Shown here: positions 23,290 through 34,400 of the stretch, piece after piece | Position numbering within the stretch: the stretch's first letter is position 1 | Layout of the letters: each line of letters opens with the position of its first letter | From: Paragyromitra xinjiangensis | Lineage: Eukaryota > Ascomycota > Pezizomycetes > Pezizales > Discinaceae | Assembly: GCA_038503065.1 (NCBI GenBank) | Contig: JBCAMK010000021.1 | Location: 124,001-188,000, forward strand | Direction: 5' to 3' | DNA: 64,000 bases | Made by a program: the position numbers and the translations under genes | The notes under the pieces: model-generated | What the model was told of the DNA's origin: nothing | Database searches by the model: none | What the model saw: only the letters and a program-made list of their open reading frames with translations

Positions 23290-23755
23290 AGCATGTTATG
23301 AGTAGTTGAAGTTAAGAGATGGGTGAGTGTGTAGATGTAGACGAGTGTCACTGTGGACGAGTGTGGGTGAGGTGGACGAGTGTGGGCGAGGTGGACAAGT
23401 TTGGACGAGTGTGGACAAGTGTGGGTGAGGTGGATGAGTGTAGGCGAGGTGGACAAGTTTGGACGAGTGTGGACAAGTGTGGGCAAGGTGGGCAAGGTGG
23501 ACTAGTGTAGATGAGTGTAGGCAAGGAGGGCGAGGTGGACTAGTGTGGATGAGTGTGGGCAAGTGGGCGAGGTGGACTAGTGTGGATGAGTGTGGGCTAG
23601 GTGGACGGATGTGGGTGGGGTGGGTGAGTGTAGTTGAGTGTGCCAGTGGGCAAGGTGGACAAGTTTGGGCAAGGTGAACGAGTGTGGATGAGTGTGGGCG
23701 AGGTAGACAAGTGTAAGCAAGGTGGACAAGTGTGGGTGAGTGTATTACATATAGT
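23290..23755. repeat. Second minisatellite (GTGGACGAGTGTGGGCGAG-type units)
   Basis: Tandem degenerate units built from GTGGAC(G/A)AGT and GTGGGC(G/A)AG words with a 6/12-bp rhythm. The ORFs read from it on either strand are repeat artefacts (TCPHSSKLVHLAHT-like on the minus strand). It lies between the AT-hook exon and the 3' end of the integrase gene. Confidence 0.85.
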
Positions 23756-23941
23756 TAAAGTTAAAAGATATATAGGTGTGAGAAACATTGTAGATCATCA
23801 TGTTCCAATATAAAGTGGTAAATTGACAGGCAATGTTGAACAGCAATAGCCCACTAAGAAATCCTCCACTGACAAAACTCTTAACCATTCTACCCACATG
23901 ACCTACATGACCACACACATATATAAACATATATAAGTGTT

Positions 23942-25761
23942 TTAATCTTCATCGTTGTCACTACTATCTATTGAACTGTCTGTTACATCATCTTCCTCCT
24001 CTCCTGAGAATTCTATCTCTTGTTCATTCGTTTTTAAGCCTCTACAACCTCTTTGTCGCTTATTTTCTAGAGGTTTAGGAAGTAATGAGAGTTGTGGAGC
24101 TTTATTTCCTTTTGCTACATGCCTTCTCAGATGAGTACGTAAAAAGCAATACATAATCAAATGAGATCTTTGTCCATCAGGCATGGTATCTTCATATTTC
24201 ACCTGTGGTGGAAATCCTGCCTTGTGTAATAAAGCATAACAGTAAGCCATAGTAGCTTCCGGTAGATACTCATCATGGTCTTACAAGTTAGTACATATAA
24301 CTAGATTGTAAAGAGCTGAGAGAGTTTAATACCATATAATGCATTAGTTTCTGTATTTCTTAATTTCTTGTTCCGGTGATTATCGATCCACTCAAATGAC
24401 GGACAAGTTCCATAGTCTTGTACTCCATCTGGCGGAAAATAGTAATTATAGTATGGTTCGCCAGTGGGAAGATTTGGTCTCTTGCTTTGTTTTCTTATTT
24501 TGTGATCGTTCCACCGTTCCACAAATTGCTGCAACTTCTCTCGTAATAGTGGGAGATAAATATATATAAGAGATATAGTATCTTCCATATTATCTTCGTA
24601 GAATAAGTGATCTTGTTGTAGCTTTCGAAAGTGTCTCTATATATATACAATTAATACTCGCTTCTGCTAGGATATAAAAGAATACTAATAAATCATTGGT
24701 GAACCATACTTTCCACTCTGCAGTAGCACCTTTCGTAAGCTGCCCCCACCAACTTTCAATTCTAACGTTTCGTGTAGATGTCCCATACCAAAACACTTCT
24801 GGAAATGTGACTTCAGGATTCTCAACTTGATGCAATCCCCAAAATGCTTCTGCTGTCATCATGGTCTCTGTTCCCCTGTCTGCCCGTATATGCAAAGGCA
24901 TACAATTATGTTCTTCTATGACATTTAAAAACTGACTCAATATACTTATACCAGTTTTTCCTGAAACACCACAGTAGAACCAGGTAATGTAACGGGAATA
25001 TTAGTCAATAGCAGCATAAATCTCTATCCCGAACATTTGTAGTTTTAAATGTCCATCGATAGACCAACACCAATTAGGGCCTGGGCATGTAAACTGCGCA
25101 TGATGTCTGTTTACCCCTTTCCAACGATTTTCTACACCAGTAGGATCTACTATTTTTAAAGCTCTTGCAATACGATGCCTATGATGAATAGTTAATACTC
25201 GTAAATAGAAGTGCAATTGATAGACTCTTACTCAGAGGCTAATATTCCCATATTTCGCAAGTAGATCCAAACTGAGCGTCTTCCAGATAACGTGATATTT
25301 CCTTTCTCCAACTCTTGTTCAATAACTTTTTGTAATTTGTTATCAGCATCAGGGTCCAGATTTTTGCCTGATAATTGACGAAACATTCCCATTGACTTCC
25401 GAATAAGGATCAAACGACGATGTTCAATGGTATATCCATTGATCCTGAGAATCTGACAATTTTAGGTTTATTTATAAATAGGGAGGCAAAAGTATCTTAC
25501 TCGTAGAATCTTCTCATCACTTAAACACTTTTTCCAAAACAGGAAAGCCAACTCTACACGTAAAGAAGCTGTATCTTCTGACTTGGAGTTTTTGGTAAAA
25601 CCCCACTCTTTCATGCGGAGTGTTAATGTAGATCGAGAGCATTTAACCCCTTCCAACTTCAGCACTTCTAGAGTTTCTATGATAGTTTTGTTGTGCTCAA
25701 TATATAAATCGTAAATGAAATACTTATACTGCATGAGAATAGGGGTGATGTGAAAAGACAT
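23942..25761 (-). pseudogene. Integrase-like DDE recombinase of element 2 (one in-frame stop)
   Basis: ATG at 25761. The N-terminus (YIEHNKTIIETLEVLK... RMKEWGFTKN) resembles the fungal Clr5-type helix-turn-helix. Introns fit at GTAAGA (about 25503), GTAAGA (about 25230) and two more 3' positions. The catalytic core has WSIDGHLKLQMFGIEIYAAI, then RADRGTET, then RNVRIESWWG: the D, D and E of a retroviral-integrase fold, with about 40 residues between the last two. A C-terminal domain follows (LLREKLQQFVERWNDHK, then MAYCYALLHKAGF) and an acidic tail. It belongs to the multicopy fungal integrase-core proteins. A TAA directly after YAAID, where copy 1 has DAYSRY, stops translation in the core. 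Everything else is intact, so loss is recent or the stop is a sequence error. Confidence 0.85.
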
Positions 25762-26333
25762 GAGATAGAGCGATATTTGATGATGTAAGGATAAAAACTT
25801 GAGTAAATACTTTTAATACTTGTGGGTTTGAGACTGAAAAAAGAGAAGTAGAGAAAGTAGAGAAAGTTGTAGAGGGAGCGATAGCTGATCAAGTATATCC
25901 GGTAATCTCACTGGTAGTGATTCCGTCAATATCCGGTGTTGAGCGTTATAGCTAAAGGTTGATGGAACCGAGAATAACCATGAGACAATAGATAACACAA
26001 GGCAGTAATATGTACTAGTGCCATGTACTGTACTTTTGTATTATAATACCTTGGTGGTTATATGATACTACGTGGGCGCATGTATATACCTATTTGATAA
26101 GTCGGATACAGATACTACTTTAGTCTTGCATAATCAGAACTGAACAATTTATCATCCGAAATCAGAAACTCTATCCACGCTTCTACTCACATTATATCTC
26201 CTCACCTCCCAAATATAATCTTGTAACTGTCCTGTGAATTTTCTACATTCATCATACCTGCTCTCCGTCTGCTCTTCATCTGCTATTTTACTACACCTTA
26301 CCCCACTTACCCTATTCACCCCATCCTACAATT

Positions 26334-27409
26334 ATGTCTTCCTCACGATTACTCCCTTCAGAATACTGTGGCCAGAGGGAAAATACTTTGCATGCCCAAA
26401 CATCTGACAGAATCTTTCGTTGTTGTGGGGAACGAGTCCCTGCACATTTATTTATCATTTCTGAACCTGCTGTTCCTACTTTTGCCCCTGTTCCATCCCG
26501 ACGAGTTATTACTGGCAGAACCAATGTTAAAGGGAAAAATAAGAGTATTCTCCCACCACAACCGGAAACGATAATCATATCTAGTCCTGAAGGATCACCT
26601 ACTAAGCCAGTACATTTCAAAACAGGTCAGTTTACCGATCGAGAAATTGTTGAATTATATAGAAAAGGATCAATAACACGAAGTTCATTAGAAAAAAAAT
26701 CAAAAAAACAAGGTAGTTCCAAGTATGGTTTGCTGCCAAGTTTAGCCATTCCAGGAGTAAAAGAAGGGGATACAAGAAAAATTATTCCACCAAGAGACTC
26801 TCGAAAGATTGTTGTTATTGTAGGTTCTAGTTCTGATGGGTGGGCCTCGTTTAAAAACTTAGGTAAGGTACTACAACAAGCTCACACTTTGGGAAATATA
26901 TACTAATTAAAGTAGGTGTTTCTTCTAAAGTTTTTGAGGACCTTACAGAAGTTATATCAGACTTTGCAGAATTTGCTCGGATGCTTCTGGACTCATCACC
27001 GAACTGGACGGATGCAGAAGCTGTCAATATCGATTATTTAGATATCCAACAAATCATTCCGGCTACTTTTTTTAGTGCAAAAGAAGGACCTCATCGTTTG
27101 GAAGTGAGAAGAGATCCGATTACTGTTGGGGAATTTTTATTAGATTTTCCCGGAGGAGCTATGACTAAGATATTCCTAGTTGTGAGGTATTGGACTATAA
27201 AGGATAAACGGGACCGGTCTCAAAAAGAAAAAGAAGTCTCACATGCCTTTATAAAAAATATCAAACAGGAATCGGGACTGGATATGGATGGCGATCAGCT
27301 TGTTAAAAAAGAAGAGATTGCACGACATACAACTCTTTTTGTTGGTCGAGAAGTAAGTCAGCGAGCTAGATTTATATACTTTGTTGACCAGTGGACTAAT
27401 AATGGTTAA
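26334..27409 (+). CDS. Element-2 accessory protein D, unrecognised (341 aa)
   Basis: ATG at 26334 after a pyrimidine-rich leader. Exon 1 ends at 26862 and a 50-bp intron (26863-26912, GTAAGG...ACTAATTAAAG) joins NL/VGVSSKVFEDL. Exon 2 runs to the TAA at 27407-27409. The protein is mostly hydrophilic with a basic, serine-rich first half (RSSLEKKSKKQGSSK) and a more structured second half (DYLDIQQIIPATFF, GEFLLDFPGGAMTKIFLVVRYW). I recognise no domain. It is divergent from the integrase gene, with about 570 bp between the two starts, so the two may share a promoter region. Confidence 0.7.
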
Positions 27410-27465
27410 TACTTTAGAGTCCATATATATCACCATCACCACCTCCAATTAAAAGAACAGTATCC

Positions 27466-27810
27466 ATGCGTCGGGTATATGATGACGACTCTTGCCCTTC
27501 CTCACCTATCAATAAAAGAAATAGGCAAGTTGAACAAGAGTCATCTCCTGCTCTTCCCGTTCTCCCATTGCTAGAATATAGCGACTGTGAGAATGACCTA
27601 GATATTGCCTTGTCTCCTCCTCAATTTGTTGGTTCAGAAAGCAACTCAGACCATGATGTGATGGCTGAAGAAGTTGAGAAATTACCTGTTGTCACTAAGA
27701 AAAGGGCTCGATGTCATCCTACTAAAGCCTCTCAAGAGGAAATAAAGGATGTGGCCGAGGACTCAAATGTGATTTCTACTCGACTTACAAGACTACGTGC
27801 CAGGAAATGA
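27466..27810 (+). CDS. Element-2 small acidic/basic protein E, unrecognised (114 aa)
   Basis: ATG at 27466, stop at 27810, 56 bp after protein D. It is serine- and acid-rich (EYSDCENDLDIA, GSESNSDHD) with basic clusters SPINKRNR and KKRAR that could serve as nuclear localisation signals. No domain is recognised. It could instead be the last exon of the preceding gene, but the splice phases I tried did not fit, so it is kept separate. Confidence 0.5.
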   Translation: MRRVYDDDSCPSSPINKRNRQVEQESSPALPVLPLLEYSDCENDLDIALSPPQFVGSESNSDHDVMAEEVEKLPVVTKKRARCHPTKASQEEIKDVAEDSNVISTRLTRLRARK

Positions 27811-27984
27811 GTTTCTTGATTTTAATTATTTCATATTTTTTCATTAGCAATTGTATTCTATTCTAGTTAAAACACTTACAAGAAAAATAACTTTTTTTTA
27901 ATGGGGTTTTTGGTATGTTGCTCGTGGTTGCTGCAGTCAAATCTTCAGATCGGACTTTAGTAGCTATGAGCCGCCGTACTGCCC

Positions 27985-29580
27985 CAAAGTGGCATCCGGA
28001 TTTTTCACAAAAATGGAAAAAAAATGGAGAACTGGGGTCAGTTGGTCCTTCTCAAGACACTAAAATTCGTGAGGATCTTTCAATTTCGTGGATTGCTTGG
28101 CGTTGGTGGTTCCTAGATGTGATGCTGTAGTGATTGGCGGGGCCCCAGACTTGATGAAACACTTGGTCCTGTACCACCTGGGAGAGCGGGGTTGCGGGGT
28201 AGGGGAATCGCTGGATCCGAAACGGAATAGACCATAAACTACAGTTTTAAATTTCTCCTAGATACCCGCTGGCCTGGGATTGCGGAGTATAACGGATAGA
28301 GACTTAGAAGGATAGTCGAGTACATATTAGAACCATAGTAACTTCCAACCAGTAAGGGTTTCTGTGACGGGCGAGGTAGTTAAACCAATTAGAATAAAGT
28401 CTCCTAGTTTCCGGTGAAGTGGTTCCATCTGGTTTCTGCGGTTGGCAGAGATGCAACGGAATTACCCGTCAAGCATCGCAAACCCACGAGTTGGAGATGG
28501 CAATTGTGGAAATGGGGAATTTTTGTCTCGAACAAATCAGATAGATATGAATCCTTGTTCCCTGGAGCAGGTAGTAGTGGCGGTTATTTGTGGCGAGGAG
28601 TTCTTACCAATGAACCACATTTATGAACGTAATTCGTTGCATTAAAGCTTGGAAACCAGGGTTTAACAGGTGAATGTACCTGAATTCGGCAAGCCCAATC
28701 CAGGCGAAACTTAAAGGAAATTTCACTCCTGTCTGCCAGACGAATAGAAGCCTGCCGGAATAATATTATGGCCTATGGCAGCTGTCAACGGGTGCTGCCG
28801 AAAGTGGCGTAACATGTAAGTACAGGAGTAAAATAGGTAGAAGTAAAATCAATACGAGCCTACGAAACCCTCTCCAGGCGTTGAGAATGATAAAGCTCGG
28901 CCCCAAGAGGCTTGACCCTGGTTTCTATCCCTTTATTTCCCACTGGAGTTGATTTCCATGTTAGTGAAAATCGGACGTATTGCACACAGCTTCAAAGACC
29001 AGGATTCGAATCCCCGGCCAATTGAGGTCTCTCCTTCTTCCCGGTACTAGGCCTTAGATCTCAAACGTAGACCTTAGCGCACCTACAATTCGGCAATATC
29101 AAGGCATTGGATCGGCAGGTTTTTCAGGGGAGCATTTTCGGCTCTGGCCTGGCCCTATGTGCCTGCATGTGACTATATCTTCACTACACGGATAGAAGTT
29201 ACCTCCTCAAAGGTCACTACCCAATCAGACATAACTTTCTAATAAGTTCTGGGGGCTTTTGCTACAAGCCTCATAGCTTGGATTGTTAACTCCAATCTCG
29301 GGTATCCATCCTAATCTTTCCAGTAGTAGCTGAAAAGCTATCTGTGGTAGGTACGGGTTCTCGGCTTATTCGCCGCACATGTAGGGATAATTGTCCATGT
29401 GTACAAGTGAAACTTTTGAAGTAGATTTGTTTCTATAAAGCCCCGCCAGCCCTCGTATCTAGAGTTTATTCCTCATCACACTCATTCAGTCCCTCACCAG
29501 TCCTCTCATTCGAAACCTACGGATAATCGTCGCCGGTCGCTCGCTATCTCTCACTTACATTCTTTTATCTTTCTTTCATC
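27985..29580. other. Spacer between element 2 and protease gene
   Basis: Host sequence resumes after the CTGCCC duplication. No gene could be supported over about 1.6 kb; the ORFs at 28414-28645 are short and featureless. The last 150 bp is the pyrimidine-rich leader of the protease gene. Confidence 0.5.
29433..29440 (+). promoter_or_regulatory. TATA-like element of the protease gene
   Basis: CTATAAAG about 140 bp upstream of the protease ATG, followed by a C/T-rich leader (CTCACCAGTCCTCTC and CTTTATCTTTCTTTCATC) right up to the start codon. This is a typical arrangement for strongly expressed fungal genes. Confidence 0.4.
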
Positions 29581-30928
<1,348 letters not shown>

Positions 30929-31672
30929 GAACTTCTATCCTGATAACTTGAGAGTCTCTCATGGCTAGGGTTCTTTTGTAGTTTAGGATTCGATATTTTG
31001 TTATGCAGAGTTGGAAGTTGGCAGGATCCATGTTTCGATAAGTCTGGGACGTTCTTTTCCATTCTCTTGTTATATTGAGGGTTGTCATTAGTAGGTATAC
31101 GCGGGTTTCATGAAACCACTGCTGGGGGCTTCCAGTTTAGATAACCGGGAGGTTCATATCATTAGTGTTTTGGGTTTGGTAATATATATAATTATGTCAG
31201 CCATGTTTCAGTTATTGTGCAATTACCGAATCGGTCTTTTGAAATTTACAGCATGAAATAGGAAGACACAATCTGAGCTTAGGGCATCCAGAGTAGTCTC
31301 CACATTATAAAGTGACTACTAAATTCCCCTATAGAATCCCTTAGTTCTTCGAGACCACCTTCATCTGTAGCATCTCATTACTAGTACTTACAATCCTACT
31401 AGCGAGCCCAGAATATCCCTTTTAGTAAAACCAGCAAGAAGACAAACCCCACTCCTGCGCCATAGCTCTAAGGGTCGTTATTCCCGCCAAAACACAGCCA
31501 CATAAACCCTAAGCTTAGTAGTATAAATCACTCGTACCTCTTCTATTCCCCTCAAGCGCCTCCATCCATCCCTTCACCTCCTCACGCTTCTCTATTGCTT
31601 ACTAACCCCAACGCCCCGCCAAGACCGAGTGATACCAAGCATCACCCACAGTCGTCAAAACAAACAATAAAG
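30929..31672. other. Spacer downstream of protease
   Basis: Contains the 3' region of the protease gene. A TATA-like AGTATAAATC near 31520 is followed by a C/T-rich stretch and the ATG at 31673. Nothing else was seen. Confidence 0.4.
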
Positions 31673-31972
31673 ATGGAGTTATGGGGGTTATGCAAGGATC
31701 AACGGTTGAAATTGAAGGTCTGTGTGCATATGAAACCGAGGTACACCACCGGACAAGCGGAGGTTGGAGACATAACCGCGTACCGGCTGTCGTGCAGAGC
31801 CGGAGACAAAAGGGGGGGCTCAGATGCGGCTTCAAGCCGAGCTGTCCTTTATTCTGACCGAAGATTGGTGTGGATGCTAGCTCACGGTCGGGTGGGTGGA
31901 TCAACCGATATCAGTTGCGAAGGGTGGGGACGAGGAAATGGGATTTGGACTATTTTGATATTTCATACCTAG
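31673..31972 (+). CDS. Possible small protein, unrecognised (99 aa)
   Basis: The ATG (AAAGATGG context) follows a TATA-like box and C/T-rich leader, which is why it is listed. The product (MELWGLCKDQRLKLKVCVHM...) has no recognised domain, signal peptide or membrane segment. Codon use is not distinctive. It may be a chance ORF. Confidence 0.22.
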   Translation: MELWGLCKDQRLKLKVCVHMKPRYTTGQAEVGDITAYRLSCRAGDKRGGSDAASSRAVLYSDRRLVWMLAHGRVGGSTDISCEGWGRGNGIWTILIFHT

Positions 31973-32107
31973 CATTGAGCTTGGTAGTTATCCATTCGGG
32001 ACAAACATTGGGCTAAATTACAGAGTTCGACGAGTATATATTTCTTACAAACAAAACCACCATAACCAAATGGTTCTATCAGCGGCCGCGGTACATGTAC
32101 AAATTAA

Positions 32108-34400
32108 TTAGACATTAGTAATGCCGAGGTACTCTCCAGCAAGAATGGCTCCCTTTTCTCCAACTACCAGAGCGCTTGAGTAGGTATTGCTTCCAACTAT
32201 AATTACCAAGATGTTAGTTACGGTTCAAAGTAGATAAGTAGCTAGATATGAGGGGTGGTTTGTGAGGGGGGTCCTTACCATTGCCAGGAGCGATAGACAA
32301 ATCTGTATAACAAAGCGTTAGATAAATTCCCAAAAACACCGGGTAGGAGACAAAACATACCAATAACTTTCAAGTTCTTGACACCATAAACATTCAAGTC
32401 CTTATCTACAACACCGCCCTGTTCCCTCGGCTTCATAGCAAGTGTACCCAAAGAATGCCACGTAGTCGCAATATTCTCTCTAATCCACTGCTCAAGAGCC
32501 TTGTCGTCTTCCTCGGTATAGAGGATATCCTTTGTCGGGGCAGAAGCCGGGGTAGCAGTGAGCTCGCTCTGGGCGGCAACATTTCCACCAACCACAACAC
32601 CAGCCGTGACACCCTTATCTCCTTGAAGTTCCCTCGAAGTCTCGATACCAATCTCCCTCGCAACTGCCTCAGACTTTGAAGAGAATTTAGGGTGGAGTGC
32701 TGGGATCTCCCCGCGGTAGCAAGGCATACGTCTGACGAGCTCACGGCCAAGCTTGTATCCCCACATGTTGGGCGCGAGATCAGCTTCGTGGGTTAGGAAT
32801 GCGGGGTCGAAGTCGCCTTCGACGTATGGGTCTGATGAGGTGATGTGGATTGTACCACGGCTGGCGGGGTACTCGAGATATGTCCCTATTGTGACATAGT
32901 TGCCAGCTGGGACGAGTGAATGGTCACCGAGGAATCTGAATGAGAAATTAGCATGATGCGAGGGTGCTAGTTCCGTACTGATTAACTTACGCATTAACAA
33001 GCCCAGCGAAAAGGACCGGCTTGTCCGTGGCGTTTTTGAAATACTCGTTCCAGTATTTCTGGAAGGCAGGTCCAAGTGTTCTGAGTTCACTCTCGTTCGG
33101 ACGAACCTTACCACCACAATCGATAAAGTTGGTAGTAAATATTCCCTTCCCGTTCTCCAAGTCCTTAACTCCCTGTTCATGGACTTCCGGAGTACCCCGC
33201 AAGAAATCATCATGAGTCCTTGTACCCGGCGCGACTCTGTACGCAGGAAGAATAAGATTATGATCCTGGTAGTTTGTCCCAACGCCGGGCAAATCTACAA
33301 GCGGCGTAACCCCAGCCTTCCTGAGAATCTCCGGAGCACCAACACCAGAGCGCTCCAAGATCTGAGGAGAGCCGAGAGCTCCAGCCGAGAGAACGACTAG
33401 TCTTCTGGCCTTGATGGTCTTCCGAGTAGGTGAAGTACCCTCTGCCGGAACACTCGGGACATATTCAACCCCAACGGCTTTACCGTCCTCAATGATAATC
33501 CGTGCCACCTTGGATTCTGTAAGAAGGTGTAGATTTGGGTTCTTCTCCCTCTGAGGGTGAACATATCCATGTGCAGTATCACTTCGTCGTCCCGTCTTGG
33601 GGTTGATCCATTTACCCCAGCGCTATCATAGTCAGTATCACCAGTACCACCCCTACACGAGATGAACCAACTCACCTCGAAAGCGTTCGAGGACTTCAAA
33701 TCTTGTAAATCATCAACAACTTCGTAACCTTTATCCTCTGCTGCCTTCAAGAACTCTTCTGTGTTCTCTACTGCATACCCTCCGTGTGATACCGCGAGAG
33801 GGCCATCAAATCCGTGGATTTCAGGATCTTTGTTTTCCAAATGATGAGACTCAGTCTACGGTTGTCAGTGGATCTACTCTCGTACCCATGATAAGCTGGA
33901 ATCTGCATACCTTCCTGAGCAACGGCACTAAATCGTCTGCTGTCCAGCCTTCGGTTTTCCAATCATCGTAATCACTATAACGCGTTAAAAAAGCCCTCAA
34001 GTAGGAGTTTACAAAGGGTGGTACATACGATCTGCTAGCTCTCGTGTACATCATAAAGTTGATAGATGAGCCACCACCGAGGATATGTCCCATCGGGACG
34101 ATTGGAGAACGCCCAGCAAGGTGTTCAGAGGGACGACCAGCGTAGAATTTCGCCGTGGTGGAAGTAGGGGCCAAGTGAGAGAGGAACATTGCAGGACGAG
34201 TAACCGAAGGGTCATCGAGGTTGTTTTTTCCCACTTCGATAATGAGGATCTCAAGACTTGGGTCAGCAGCGGACAGTCGGCCAGCGACAATACATCCAGC
34301 AGCTCCTCCTGTATCTCATGTCAGTAGACCTTCGGTGGAGCAGTTGGGAGGGGGTTTAACCTCCGGCAATAATGACATCGACTTCTTTTGGGACAGACAT
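32108..34400 (-). CDS. GMC oxidoreductase, alcohol (methanol) oxidase-like
   Basis: About eight exons give roughly 630 residues. The first exon (34400-34361) reads MSVPKEVDVIIAGG and joins GAAGCIVAGRLS, the FAD-binding Rossmann motif. Then come GHILGGGSSINFMMYTRA (GMC signature 1), RWGKWINPKTGRRSD, LSAGALGSPQILERSGVG (signature 2), TWHSLGTLAMKP and, in the last exons, DLSIAPGN/VGSNTYSSALVVGEKGA. The TTAKFYAGRPSEHLAGR and DYDDW blocks are closest to the alcohol oxidase branch, which oxidises short-chain alcohols to aldehydes and makes H2O2. Yeast alcohol oxidases are peroxisomal through a C-terminal PTS1. This one ends ITNV, so PTS1 import is not supported and no signal peptide is seen either. 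TAA at 32108-32110. Confidence 0.92.

Larger units (their letters stand above)
19245..27978. mobile_element. TIR element 2: 8.7-kb integrase-type DNA transposon with accessory genes
   Basis: The left end (19245) and right end (27978) are inverted copies starting TACGGCGGCTCATAGC, matching for about 53 bp with three or four mismatches. The element is flanked by the 6-bp direct repeat CTGCCC (19239-19244 and 27979-27984). It holds, from the left, a two-exon ORF (19587-20485), a 12-bp-period minisatellite, an AT-hook exon, a second minisatellite, an integrase-like gene on the minus strand, a two-exon ORF (26334-27409) and a small acidic/basic ORF. Only the integrase resembles a known family. The 6-bp duplication and integrase-like core recall Polintons, but no polymerase or capsid gene is visible. 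No tyrosine recombinase of the Starship type is seen. Confidence 0.82.

Noticed and set aside
23232..23788. ORFs on both strands (histidine/proline-rich or glycine/tryptophan-rich)
   Set aside because: Produced by the second minisatellite.
19245..27978. Starship-type giant element or Polinton
   Set aside because: No tyrosine recombinase (DUF3435-like), polymerase B, packaging ATPase or capsid gene seen; kept as a separate integrase-type TIR element.
28990..29010. GATTCGAATCCCC resembling a tRNA T-loop
   Set aside because: No matching acceptor or D-arm around it.
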